A stretch of DNA of 64,000 nt from OMII01 sp947467385 (lineage in GTDB: Bacteria; Bdellovibrionota_C; UBA2361; OMII01), in the NCBI GenBank assembly GCA_044360075.1, contig JBIKLA010000003.1, positions 62,001 to 126,000 on the forward strand, read 5' to 3'. Under the pieces are notes generated by a model. It ran no database searches and was not told the origin of the DNA. It saw only the letters and a program-made list of their open reading frames with translations. The first letter of the stretch is position 1. Each line of letters begins with the position of its first letter. Of this stretch, positions 16,887 through 25,243 are shown in pieces. A program made the translations under genes and the position numbers.

Positions 16887-19253
16887 GTGCTTCACACTCG
16901 AATCGAAAAACAGTCCATCCTGGCGCCGATTGGCCTCGGTCTCTCGGCCCTTCTGATATCCGGCGTGTCTGCATCGCTTAATCTGGCAGGCGGGCCATTC
17001 ATCACCGAGCTGCTACTCTTCTTGGCTCCTCTTGCGTTCGGATTGCGTGGGGCGCTGCTGGTGCTCGCCATCGCCGTCGTGCCGATGGCGCTCAATCCTG
17101 TCAGCATACCGACAGCTGCGCGGCTCTCGATCGTCATCCTCTCGCTCGGCGTCACGCAGAGCTACCTGCGTGCGGTTCCCCCTTACACCATCGCTCTGCT
17201 GGCATGGCTTGCGTTCGTGCCGCCCGTGATCGACGCCCTGCAGGCCCTCACCCCTCAAGCCCCTTCCTTGATGCCGGAGTCGTTCGCAATGCTCCTGGTG
17301 CAGGACGTGCTAATCGCTTCGCTCGCCAGCTCGTTTCTCTTCAACGAAAACGTGTGGTGGACACTCACCAACCGCGCTCGCTACCACCGCGCCAACCAGC
17401 TCATACCACACCTGATGACCACCACAGCGCTTGCCTCGGTGTTCGCAACCGGCATCTTTCTGCAACACAGTGAGCTGCTCGACGACGCCTTCCGGTCGAC
17501 GATCGGCATGACGCTCGGCACCGCAATTATCGCGGCGTTCGTGCTTCTGCCGACGGCATTGGGGCTTCACATTTCGCGCACCCTGCGGGCGCAAGAGAGC
17601 TCGCCGCTGCTCGGCCAATCCCGCCTAGGGCCGGACCAGGCCGTGCATGGCCCCGGCATGAATGGCTCGACAGACGAGTCGTGGGACCTGGTCTCGGGGA
17701 TGGGACAAAAGGCCCGCAACGACGCCCATGCCCTCAGAGCCGCTGCCGAGCTCGACGTTGGCGTGTGCGCGGTCGATGAGTCTGGAGAGGTGCTCTTCAT
17801 GAATCCCCGCTTCGCATCTCTCGCCGCCATCACTGAGGAGTCTCCCGTAGGCAAGCCCTTTAACGCGCTCTCATGCGCCTCAGAGCTGGTCTCGTACATA
17901 TGGCAACTCGTCTCCTCAACCGATCCCTCCCGGGAATTCAGCGAAGAGTTCCGCGTTGCGGGCCGCCCGGACCAGGTGAAGTTTCTGGAGATCGACCTCC
18001 GTGCACACGGCTCAGTCGAAACCGGCGGCGTGGAAACTGCGCAACAGATATGCGCCACTCCGCGCGTGATCCGGCTCTCTGACATCACGGCCCGGCGAAC
18101 TATCGACGCCCGGCTCCTGCGCATACAGCGACACAAGACCCTCAGCGCGTGCGCGTCGAGCGCGGCCCCAAGACTCGCCGAAATATTCACCTCAATCCTC
18201 GGGCGCGCCAGCTGCGCGCTACAGTCAGGTCAGCCGGCGGCACTGGCCTCGGCTCTCAGCGCGATCCAAAACCTGGGCTCGGCGGGTGGGGGTCTCGTGC
18301 AGCAACTCAACGAGCTTAGCGTGGCGCCGGATCATGCCACGCGGAGAATAGTTGACGCCAACGCATCACTCTTCGAGCGGCTCAAGCTGCTCGAGGGGCT
18401 GGTCAGAGACGGAATTCAGGTATCGCTGCAGTCGTGCTCTGAGCAGCTCCCTATTAGGGTCGACACGGCCCTCCTCACCCAGGCGGTGAGCCTCGTGGTC
18501 ATGAATGCGGCTGAGGCCTATTCCGACGGCGCGGGCCGGGTCGCCATCTCTGTGGGTCCTGAGGAGATCGACGATCTTTTGTGCCGACTCCACCCCGGCA
18601 GCCGGCCCGGCACCTTCGCGCGCATAAGCATCACTGATTTTGGTCGGGGAATGTCTCCGGAGGTGCTGGCGAAGGTTGCCAACCCGCTCTTGACGCAGCG
18701 CAGCGAGTTCGGGCACATCGGCCTTGACCTCCCAAGCGTTCTTGCCGTCATGAGTGAGCACGATGGCTTTATGACCGTCGAGTCGAAACCTGAGCGGGGA
18801 ACCACCGTGTCACTCTTCTTCCCCCTCTCAAGGGGTGCCACCCTGAGCCCGCTGGAGCCAGGAGACGCCGTGGCGCACCGCCCAAGCCAAGACCACCAGA
18901 ATACGCGGGTGCTCATCGTGGAGGACCGTCCGGAGCTGCGGGCTCTGCTGCAAGAGATGGTTCGAAGCCTCGGCTATCGCGCCACCGCATGCGGGAACCG
19001 TGATGACGCATTGAAGCTCATGTCGGCAGCCCCTGTGGACATTGTGCTGATCGAGGACTCGCTGCCGGGGCTCGCTGCCCATCAGCTCGTTTCTGAGGTC
19101 CACGCAAAAGACAGTCATGCGAAGACGGTGCTCTTGGCCGTTGCGGCCAACACCGCGGCCCACGAAAGCGATTCAATTCTGGTAAAGCCGTTCAGCCTCC
19201 AGACGCTTGCGCAGAAGCTTGAGGAGAGCGAGAAGCTATCACAGCTGCACTAG
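16887..19253 (+). CDS. Membrane hybrid histidine kinase-like protein lacking both phosphorylation residues
   Basis: 788 residues. About seven hydrophobic helices (1-235) form a MASE-type membrane sensor, followed by a PAS-like domain (about 285-410), a dimerisation helix region, a GHKL ATPase domain (about 500-655) and a receiver domain (about 672-785). The ATPase boxes are intact (VVMNAAEA, DFGRGMS, GHIGLDLPS, ERGTTVSLFFP). In the helix that aligns with HxFNN of NtrB-like kinases (QRHKTLSACASSAAPRLAEI) the phospho-accepting His is Pro (P428). In the receiver the phosphorylatable Asp is Glu (E723 in VLIEDSLPG), while the acidic pocket VEDRPE and Lys of LVKPF remain. The protein could bind ATP and signal without phosphotransfer. 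Confidence 0.8.
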   Translation: MLHTRIEKQSILAPIGLGLSALLISGVSASLNLAGGPFITELLLFLAPLAFGLRGALLVLAIAVVPMALNPVSIPTAARLSIVILSLGVTQSYLRAVPPYTIALLAWLAFVPPVIDALQALTPQAPSLMPESFAMLLVQDVLIASLASSFLFNENVWWTLTNRARYHRANQLIPHLMTTTALASVFATGIFLQHSELLDDAFRSTIGMTLGTAIIAAFVLLPTALGLHISRTLRAQESSPLLGQSRLGPDQAVHGPGMNGSTDESWDLVSGMGQKARNDAHALRAAAELDVGVCAVDESGEVLFMNPRFASLAAITEESPVGKPFNALSCASELVSYIWQLVSSTDPSREFSEEFRVAGRPDQVKFLEIDLRAHGSVETGGVETAQQICATPRVIRLSDITARRTIDARLLRIQRHKTLSACASSAAPRLAEIFTSILGRASCALQSGQPAALASALSAIQNLGSAGGGLVQQLNELSVAPDHATRRIVDANASLFERLKLLEGLVRDGIQVSLQSCSEQLPIRVDTALLTQAVSLVVMNAAEAYSDGAGRVAISVGPEEIDDLLCRLHPGSRPGTFARISITDFGRGMSPEVLAKVANPLLTQRSEFGHIGLDLPSVLAVMSEHDGFMTVESKPERGTTVSLFFPLSRGATLSPLEPGDAVAHRPSQDHQNTRVLIVEDRPELRALLQEMVRSLGYRATACGNRDDALKLMSAAPVDIVLIEDSLPGLAAHQLVSEVHAKDSHAKTVLLAVAANTAAHESDSILVKPFSLQTLAQKLEESEKLSQLH

Positions 19254-19269
19254 GCGGAGGCCCGCCCGA

Positions 19270-20091
19270 CTACGCGTGAGCGAAGGCAGAGATCCACATG
19301 GCTTTTCCACTCTCAGGATCGAGATCGGCAACTATGCCGTGGAGCACCCCTTCCCCCTCAGCGATCTGGTAGGGCGCCGGCGTCGGCGAGCGAAAGCGCT
19401 TAAGCGCAACCTCGGCATCCATGCCGATGACTCCCGTCGTGCTCCCACTCATGCCAAGGTCCGTTATGTATCCGGTGCCCCCGGGGAGGATCTGCGCGTC
19501 GGAGGTCTGCACGTGCGTGTGCGTGCCGACGAGCAGCGATATGCGACCATCACTGTGCCGCGCCATAGCCCACTTCTCTGATGTGGCCTCCGAGTGCATG
19601 TCGACGATGATGAGCCGGCGCGCGGCCGGCGGAATCTCTCGCAACATTGCATCGAGGCCGCGAAAGGGGCAGTCGATTGCGCCACCCATAAAGACGCGGC
19701 CCATAAGGTTTCCGACATGGATAACCAAGCCATCAGGTCTCGACAGCGCGCACAGCCCCTTGCCCGGAGTGGTGTCGGGCGGCAGGTTGTAGGGCCGGAT
19801 GCACCATGCCGACTGTGCGTTGAGAAACTCCGTCGCGCCTTTTCTCTGGAACGCGTGGTCACCGAGCGTAATTATGTCTACCCCGGCAGAACGGATATCA
19901 TGAGCGGTGCCAGCGTCGATTCCCGCCCCGCCAGCAGCATTCTCGCCGTTTGCAATGATGACATCAGCATCGAGCTGCTGCTTGAGGGGGCGCACAAGCC
20001 GCGTGAGAGCCTCCCGTCCCGGACGCCCCACGACATCCCCGAATACAAGCACTCGCACACCTGACTTTTTCGGGGAATTTGGCACAGACAT
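19270..20091 (-). CDS. ymdB: YmdB-family metallophosphoesterase (cyclic nucleotide phosphodiesterase)
   Basis: 273 residues. Family members are dimetal phosphodiesterases; Bacillus YmdB cleaves 2',3'- and 3',5'-cyclic nucleotides and affects biofilm and RNA decay. Visible ligands are FGDVVGRPG at the N-terminus, NGENAAGG, VDMHSEATSEK and GTHTHVQTSD. The block that normally reads TLGNH is TLGDHAF here, so a metal-binding Asn is Asp and the usual Trp is Phe. The gene lies six bases downstream of the 5-formyl-THF cyclo-ligase gene on the same strand, a clear operon. Usual family length is about 260-270. Confidence 0.92.
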   Translation of the reverse strand: MSVPNSPKKSGVRVLVFGDVVGRPGREALTRLVRPLKQQLDADVIIANGENAAGGAGIDAGTAHDIRSAGVDIITLGDHAFQRKGATEFLNAQSAWCIRPYNLPPDTTPGKGLCALSRPDGLVIHVGNLMGRVFMGGAIDCPFRGLDAMLREIPPAARRLIIVDMHSEATSEKWAMARHSDGRISLLVGTHTHVQTSDAQILPGGTGYITDLGMSGSTTGVIGMDAEVALKRFRSPTPAPYQIAEGEGVLHGIVADLDPESGKAMWISAFAHA

Positions 20092-20097
20092 TAACGG

Positions 20098-20712
20098 TTA
20101 CCTGTTTTTGGGCTCCACCCTAAGGGAGCCACGCTCGTGGCAGATCCAATCCATCGCCACATCATGACTGTCGGTCGGAGTATCATGAATGACCTGCATA
20201 GACCAGCATACCCCGACCTTTGTGGACTCCTGGAGCGCTGGGTGGGCCAAAAACCGGTCGTAAAAGCCCCCTCCGCGCCCCAACCGCCCCCCATGCTGGT
20301 CGAAGGCCAGACCGGGAACAAGCACGGCAACGGTCTCAGGAAACTGGGGATCGAATACCTCCCCAGAACCCGCACGGGGCTCAAGGATTCCCCTGTGCCC
20401 CGGGGTTAGCTGGCTTCCCCACTCGTCCCCGATCGATATGAACTCCATACTGCCTGCCTCTACAACTCGGGGAAGATATACCCGACTTCCATCTTTTAGG
20501 CGCTCCGCGATGAAGCCCGCCAGGTCGACTTCGCCCGGAAAGCATGGCACCCAGCATAGGATATGTTCAATCGAACCAGGCAGCTGCTCAGCGAAAAGGG
20601 CTCTTAATTCCTGGCATATCTCGCGGTGTGCGACCGCCTCCCAGCGCTTGTCCAGGTTCGCCAGCACAACCCGCATCTCCCTGCGCATCTCGTTTTTTCG
20701 CTGCTGCCCCAT
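20098..20712 (-). CDS. ygfA: 5-formyltetrahydrofolate cyclo-ligase
   Basis: 204 residues, normal for the family. Uses ATP to convert 5-formyl-THF to 5,10-methenyl-THF, returning a storage folate to one-carbon metabolism. The N-terminal RxEMR basic segment, LVPGLAFDQHGGRLGRGGGF and YDRFL near residue 150 are the hallmark MTHFS motifs. The start has GGAG about ten bases upstream. It heads the short operon ending in ymdB. In proteobacteria this gene often follows the 6S RNA gene; here the upstream side instead holds a divergent promoter and a hairpin (see 20730-20858). Confidence 0.92.
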   Translation of the reverse strand: MGQQRKNEMRREMRVVLANLDKRWEAVAHREICQELRALFAEQLPGSIEHILCWVPCFPGEVDLAGFIAERLKDGSRVYLPRVVEAGSMEFISIGDEWGSQLTPGHRGILEPRAGSGEVFDPQFPETVAVLVPGLAFDQHGGRLGRGGGFYDRFLAHPALQESTKVGVCWSMQVIHDTPTDSHDVAMDWICHERGSLRVEPKNR

Positions 20713-20729
20713 CCGTGCCCACTCCGCCT

Positions 20730-20759
20730 TTGAGGTTTCCTATCCACACATGGTACAAT
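20730..20759 (+). promoter_or_regulatory. Sigma-70-like promoter, extended -10
   Basis: TTGAGG at 20730-20735, an 18-base spacer and TACAAT at 20754-20759, the last preceded by TGG (extended -10). It points away from the folate gene toward the M48-like gene, giving a predicted transcript start near 20767 and a 5' leader of roughly 160 bases before the start codon at 20931. Promoter activity is inferred from match to consensus only. Confidence 0.5.
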
Positions 20760-20784
20760 CAAAAGAGGGCTTCGGCATCCCAAT

Positions 20785-20858
20785 CTGCAGAATGCAGCGC
20801 CGTTTTAAAGTGACCGGCATCTTTTAATAGAAGGATCCGGCGCAAACAGCTGCTGCAG
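20785..20858 (+). ncRNA. Candidate structured RNA or 5' leader hairpin
   Basis: Downstream of the promoter at 20730-20759 the sequence can fold into a layered hairpin. CTGCAG (20785-20790) pairs with CTGCAG (20853-20858), an asymmetric internal loop follows, then GCGCCG (20797-20802) pairs with CGGCGC (20838-20843). An inner ATCTT/AAGGAT stem lies at about 20819-20836. It may be a regulatory leader of the M48-like gene or a free small RNA. I checked for 6S-like and SRP-like signatures because of the neighbouring folate gene, and found no convincing match. Confidence 0.3.
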
Positions 20859-20930
20859 GTAGGTGGTCGACGTTCGGTTCCGTGGGCGGATTCGGGTTTT
20901 TACGGTTTTACGTTGCTTGTAGGCGTGCTC

Positions 20931-21599
20931 ATGAGAGCGGCTTCAGCATGGTGGTTTTTCTTCGGCAGGGCGACAGCTCTCGTGGCTATGCCCGCAGTAG
21001 CGCTCGGCCTCGCTATTCGCGTAGAAGCTCAGCACCTCTTCCCCTTACAAGAAGCGATTTCCGGCTCTGCCTTCAATAAGATACCATACCACCGGGCGTT
21101 CGCCTGCGGATTGATCGAGGATCTCGATCTGGTGGCGGCCCCACCCGCTTTCACCTTCACGCACGCCACTCCTGAGCGGTCCGAAAGTGCGCCGATGCTT
21201 TTTGCGCGCGTGTCGGCGGCGTACTCAGCCCGAGGAATAGGAATCTCGCCGCGCATGGTTGTTGAGAAGGCAGACCTCGCAAACGCCTTCGTCCGAGACT
21301 CAGGCACAATCGTCGTTACAACGCCCCTGCTCAACACCATCATCGACCGCTCCGAGCTCGCCTTTATATTTGCCCATGAGATGGCGCACATCGCCCTCAG
21401 GCACGGCGCCGGCAGCGGCGTTCGGGATGAGATCGCAGCCGACAAGCTCGCACTCACTATCGTAACCTCCCTCGGCCTCAATCCGTGCGCAGGAGCGGAG
21501 GTTCTGGACCGCCTCTCGGCTCCCCTCTCCGCCACTCTCGTGAGCATCTCTCCACGGCTCGATGCTCTGCACCTCAGCGCCCCCGAGAAGTGTGGCTGA
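20931..21599 (+). CDS. Small exported M48-like zinc protease
   Basis: 222 residues with an N-terminal hydrophobic signal segment (about 5-28). The zinc motif HEMAH occurs in FIFAHEMAHIALRHG, followed after about a dozen residues by the third ligand in RDEIAADKLAL (Glu with a nearby Asp), the pattern of the M48/M56 peptidase group. The protein is shorter than usual BepA or HtpX relatives and has no TPR part. Four Cys may form disulfides in the periplasm. A TTG six codons upstream is an alternative start; I prefer the ATG because it gives the cleaner signal peptide. Substrate unknown. Confidence 0.75.
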   Translation: MRAASAWWFFFGRATALVAMPAVALGLAIRVEAQHLFPLQEAISGSAFNKIPYHRAFACGLIEDLDLVAAPPAFTFTHATPERSESAPMLFARVSAAYSARGIGISPRMVVEKADLANAFVRDSGTIVVTTPLLNTIIDRSELAFIFAHEMAHIALRHGAGSGVRDEIAADKLALTIVTSLGLNPCAGAEVLDRLSAPLSATLVSISPRLDALHLSAPEKCG

Positions 21600-21829
21600 A
21601 GGCGCGTTTAACTTTAGGTTCTAGGGAATTCCCCGCTAAAAGCAGCATGTTATGGCAGCGCTTCGAAAGTCGACCATGCGAGCCCCCATAACCCATTAAG
21701 AACTTTACCTTTCAAGCCGATAGATCCCCTAGAATCAAAAAAACTTACGCTTCCGTGTGAGCGAGCAACCCCGTCCGGCACTTCGGCCCGGCGGATAACG
21801 CAAGCGCCTCGGAAGCCTGACCATACTGT

Positions 21830-22558
21830 ATGAAGGAACGCGCCGTAGAGATGAGCCCGGTTGAGCGGGCCTCTCAGTGCATACTGGTTGTCGAGCCGGA
21901 CGCGATGGACCGCAACCATCTGCGCACGACGCTCAAGGCGCTTGGTTTCGGCACCGTTGCGGACGCCCCTTCGCATCTCGCCGCCCTTGAGAAGTTCGAT
22001 GGTCGCAAGTTCACGCACCTAATCTTTGACGCCAAAAAATCCAACTATCCGATGAAAGAGTGGCTCACGCAGGTGCTTGAGATTGCCCCAGGTATAATAG
22101 CTATCCCAGCATCCGCCAACCCAAGCGTCGATGACGTGTTTGACCTGCTCGTAATCGGTGCGCGCGGCTACCTCGTCAAGCCGTTCACCTTCGACTCAGT
22201 CGAGGCTTCGGTGCTCATGGCAACCAAGGGCGAGCCGATCGCTGAGGTCGTGCTGCAAGCCAAGGACCGCAACGAGGCCCTCGTTGCTATAATGCTCTCA
22301 AGCCTCGACAAGCTCGCCACCACGTACCGGCAGTCAATTCAGTTTGAGACAGCCGCGCGCGAGCTTCCGCGCGCCATGTCGGCCCTGCGGCGGGCGTCGG
22401 ACCTCGCTCACACCTTCGCTAAGGGGGGCGAAGAGGGCCTTATCGAGGCTCTCGAACGTTTCTCAATCGCCAAGAGCCACGGCCCCGCTTCGCGCCTCGG
22501 GCGGCTCCGGAAACGGCTTTCCTCAACCCGAACTGGAAACGAGGCGATAGAGGAATGA
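21830..22558 (+). CDS. Response regulator receiver protein with helical C-terminal part
   Basis: 242 residues. An N-terminal receiver domain (about 15-135) shows the acidic start LVVEPDAMD, a phosphorylatable Asp in LIFDAKKSNYP (D67) and the Lys of YLVKPF. The remaining 100 residues are predicted helical with no DNA-binding or enzymatic domain that I recognise. The upstream 230 bases contain an 8-bp inverted repeat (TTCTAGGG 21619-21626 with CCCTAGAA 21727-21734) and further GC-rich complementarity. The next gene starts within its stop codon (ATGA), which implies translational coupling. An ATG at 21851 is an alternative start. Confidence 0.75.
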   Translation: MKERAVEMSPVERASQCILVVEPDAMDRNHLRTTLKALGFGTVADAPSHLAALEKFDGRKFTHLIFDAKKSNYPMKEWLTQVLEIAPGIIAIPASANPSVDDVFDLLVIGARGYLVKPFTFDSVEASVLMATKGEPIAEVVLQAKDRNEALVAIMLSSLDKLATTYRQSIQFETAARELPRAMSALRRASDLAHTFAKGGEEGLIEALERFSIAKSHGPASRLGRLRKRLSSTRTGNEAIEE

Positions 22559-23337
22559 GCCCCTGTTTTTGCCCGCAGCCGCACGCCGAGCGCCGCTACC
22601 TCACAGTCCTTACGCAACACGCCATATCAGAGTTGATGAGGTATATTCGCTCAACGCTTTGCGGCAATCGAGGGCTGCTCCTGGCGCTCATCGCGCTTTT
22701 CGCCCTGGCACTTCGGCCGACCTGCTCTGGCGCCGAGACCCTCGATGACGTGCTCCACTCAAAGGTTCTCGACCAGGTCGTCAAGCAAACCGACCGGCTT
22801 GAAAAGAAGCGCTCCATCAAGCGCGGCGACATGTCAGCCATCAATCCGCTCACAAACGACATGGATCCGAGAGCCGAGTACACCAAGCTATGGCAGACCT
22901 CGCGCGGGCCGAACCTCCTCTTCAGCTGGATCGGGGCGAACATGCCCAAGTACAAGCTGGTCGTCCTCTCCACAGACCGAAGCCCCGAGGACATCCTGGC
23001 ACGGGCCCGCATCGTCGCCAGGTCTAAGCAGTACGTCTCGATGGAGATACGCGTTCCCCACCCTAATTTTTATCTGATGGTTGAGAGCAAGACCATGAGC
23101 CAGTTTAAGCAGTACGAGCCACCGACCCTGCGCGTCATGGCGCAGGAGGAGCTTGAGATTAACGGCATTACCGCCATGTACTACCGCACCGAAAAGGCGC
23201 ACTGTTCCCTGCTGCTCAAGCTTGAGAAGTTCACCATTGTAAACCTCTCGATCGAGCGCTGCCAGAACTCAGGAATCCTCATGGATGTGGCCAAGTCTCT
23301 TGATTTTCAGCGCCTCAACACCAAGCTGAACTCCTAA
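22555..23337 (+). CDS. Exported protein of unknown function
   Basis: 260 residues as drawn. The start overlaps the stop of the receiver-domain gene (ATGA) and has GAGG just upstream. An internal ATG at 22636 would begin directly at a typical signal peptide (MRYIRST followed by a hydrophobic stretch ending SGAE) and may be the real one. The mature part is mixed alpha/beta with two Cys far apart (in KAHCSLLLK and IERCQNSG) that could pair. I do not recognise a family. Coupling to the response regulator suggests an output or accessory role, but this is inference. Confidence 0.65.
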   Translation: MSPCFCPQPHAERRYLTVLTQHAISELMRYIRSTLCGNRGLLLALIALFALALRPTCSGAETLDDVLHSKVLDQVVKQTDRLEKKRSIKRGDMSAINPLTNDMDPRAEYTKLWQTSRGPNLLFSWIGANMPKYKLVVLSTDRSPEDILARARIVARSKQYVSMEIRVPHPNFYLMVESKTMSQFKQYEPPTLRVMAQEELEINGITAMYYRTEKAHCSLLLKLEKFTIVNLSIERCQNSGILMDVAKSLDFQRLNTKLNS

Positions 23338-23443
23338 TTGCGGGGTTCGGGCCCTATTTTGCCGGTCCATAAGCGCCCGCGCGGAGCACCTTTAAGCGCC
23401 AGCAGTCTTTTGCTACACTTACGGCGTTTTTGGGGGATATCAC

Positions 23444-25243
23444 ATGAAAACGTCCGAGCTTCGAAAAAAGTACCTAGAGTTCTTCAACCAGCAGGGGCAC
23501 ACGGTTATCCCCTCGGTCTCGCTCATTCCCGAGAACGACCCCACCACCCTCTTCACATCCTCCGGCATGCAGCCGCTGGTTCCGTACCTGCTCGGGCAGC
23601 CCCATCCCGAAGGAAAGCGACTTGTGAACAGCCAAAAGTCCTTCCGTGCCCAGGACATCGAGGAGGTTGGCGACAACCGCCACACAACATTCTTTGAGAT
23701 GCTTGGGAACTGGTCGCTTGGCGACTACTTCAAGCGGGAGCAGCTGCCGTGGGTGTTTGAGTTTCTGACAAAGCACGTCGGCCTCGACCCCACGCGTCTC
23801 TATGTCTCTGTATTCGCCGGTCAAGGCTCGATCGGCAAGGACGAGGAGGCGATCGGCCTATGGAAGGAGATCTACAAAACGGTCGGAATCGACGCCAAAG
23901 AAGGCGAGCGCATCTTCGCGTATCCGGCCAACAAGAACTGGTGGTCGCGCTCAGGCGAGCCCGACAAGATGCCGCCGGGTGAACCGGGCGGCCCAGACAG
24001 CGAGTTGTTCTTTGAATTCCCGAACGTCAAGCACGATCCGGCCTTCGGAGAGACGTGCCACCCCAACTGCGACTGCGGGCGCTTCGTTGAGATCGGCAAC
24101 TCGGTATTCATGCAGTACAAGAAGGAGGCTGACGGCTCGCTCTCGGAGCTTCCCCAGAAAAACGTCGACTTTGGCGGCGGACTAGAGCGCCTTGTGGCGG
24201 CGACCCTCGACGAGTCAGATGTCTTCAAGATCGACATCTTTGAGCCGATCGTCGCGCGCATAGAGGCTGCTTCGGGCAAGAAATACGGCCAAGACGTTGA
24301 GTCAACCCGCTGCATGCGCATCATCTGCGACCACGGGCGTGCGGCAACGATGCTCATGTCGGACGGTGCCCTGCCCTCGAACAAGGCCCAGGGGTATGTG
24401 GTGCGCAGGCTCATTCGGCGCGCCATCAGGTTTGGGCGGCTGCTCAACGTGCCCACTGGCTTTATGACGGAGATAGCCCGCTCGGTGCTTGATGCATATG
24501 CGGACGCGTATCCGATCACTGCGGAAAAGCGCGAGGCCATTCTTGCCGCTATGACCCAGGAGGAGAACAAGTTCAATGCCATGCTTGGTAAGGGCCTCAA
24601 GGAGATCGAGAAGATCCCCACCCTCACGGGCGCATTGGCGTTCAAGCTCTTCGAGACCTACGGTTTCCCGTGGGAGATGTCTGAGGAGATCGCCCGCGAG
24701 CGCGGCCAGCAGGTCGATCGCGCTGAGTTCGAGGGAGAGTTCAAGAAGCACCAGGACCTCTCCCGTACCTCTGCCAAGGGGATGTTCAAGGGCGGCCTTG
24801 CTGACCACGGCGAGGCAGTCGTAAAGCTCCACACGGCAACCCACCTCCTGCACCAGGCCTTACGCTCGGTGCTCGGCGTGCACGTGCAGCAGAAGGGAAG
24901 CAACATCACCAACGAGCGACTGCGCTTTGACTTCTCGCACTCGCAGAAGGTTACCCCGGACGAGCTCAAGGAGGTTGAGAAGATCGTTAATGAGCAGATC
25001 GCGCGTGCGCTTCCGGTCTCTTTTATGATGACCACGTACGACGACGCCATTAAGGGGGGCGCCCTGGCCTTCTTCGGCGAGCGCTATCCGGAAAAGGTCA
25101 AGGTGTACGAGATCGGCGACTTCTCGAAGGAGATCTGCGGCGGCCCGCACGCCGAGAAGACGAGTCTGCTGGGCACGTTCACGGTCACCCGTGAGGAGGC
25201 CTCAAGTGCCGGGGTGCGCCGCATTTACGCGACGCTGTCTTAG
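23444..25243 (+). CDS. alaS: Alanyl-tRNA synthetase, short form without C-Ala domain
   Basis: 599 residues; typical bacterial AlaRS is about 870. Attaches alanine to tRNA-Ala. The class II core is complete: FTSSGMQPLVPYL, RAQDIEEVGDNRHTTFFEML with NWSLGDYFK, NVDFGGGLERL and NKAQGYVVRRLIRRAIRFGR. The editing domain is also present with both zinc half-sites, HTATH (H463, H467) and CGGPH (C565, H569). The protein ends right after the SSAGVRRI block, so the DHHA1/C-Ala part that normally bridges the two domains on the tRNA is missing. The convergent glucosidase stop is at the next base, so no lost 3' part is hidden downstream. Short forms are known in some streamlined lineages. Confidence 0.93.
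   Translation: MKTSELRKKYLEFFNQQGHTVIPSVSLIPENDPTTLFTSSGMQPLVPYLLGQPHPEGKRLVNSQKSFRAQDIEEVGDNRHTTFFEMLGNWSLGDYFKREQLPWVFEFLTKHVGLDPTRLYVSVFAGQGSIGKDEEAIGLWKEIYKTVGIDAKEGERIFAYPANKNWWSRSGEPDKMPPGEPGGPDSELFFEFPNVKHDPAFGETCHPNCDCGRFVEIGNSVFMQYKKEADGSLSELPQKNVDFGGGLERLVAATLDESDVFKIDIFEPIVARIEAASGKKYGQDVESTRCMRIICDHGRAATMLMSDGALPSNKAQGYVVRRLIRRAIRFGRLLNVPTGFMTEIARSVLDAYADAYPITAEKREAILAAMTQEENKFNAMLGKGLKEIEKIPTLTGALAFKLFETYGFPWEMSEEIARERGQQVDRAEFEGEFKKHQDLSRTSAKGMFKGGLADHGEAVVKLHTATHLLHQALRSVLGVHVQQKGSNITNERLRFDFSHSQKVTPDELKEVEKIVNEQIARALPVSFMMTTYDDAIKGGALAFFGERYPEKVKVYEIGDFSKEICGGPHAEKTSLLGTFTVTREEASSAGVRRIYATLS

Noticed and set aside
21750..21820. GC-rich complementary segments before the response regulator, with a stretch faintly like a cyclic-di-GMP-I riboswitch.
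   Set aside because: The outer CTTCCG/CGGAAG stem and an ACGCAAGCG-type stretch are suggestive, but the second half of the riboswitch core is missing and the start codon follows immediately.
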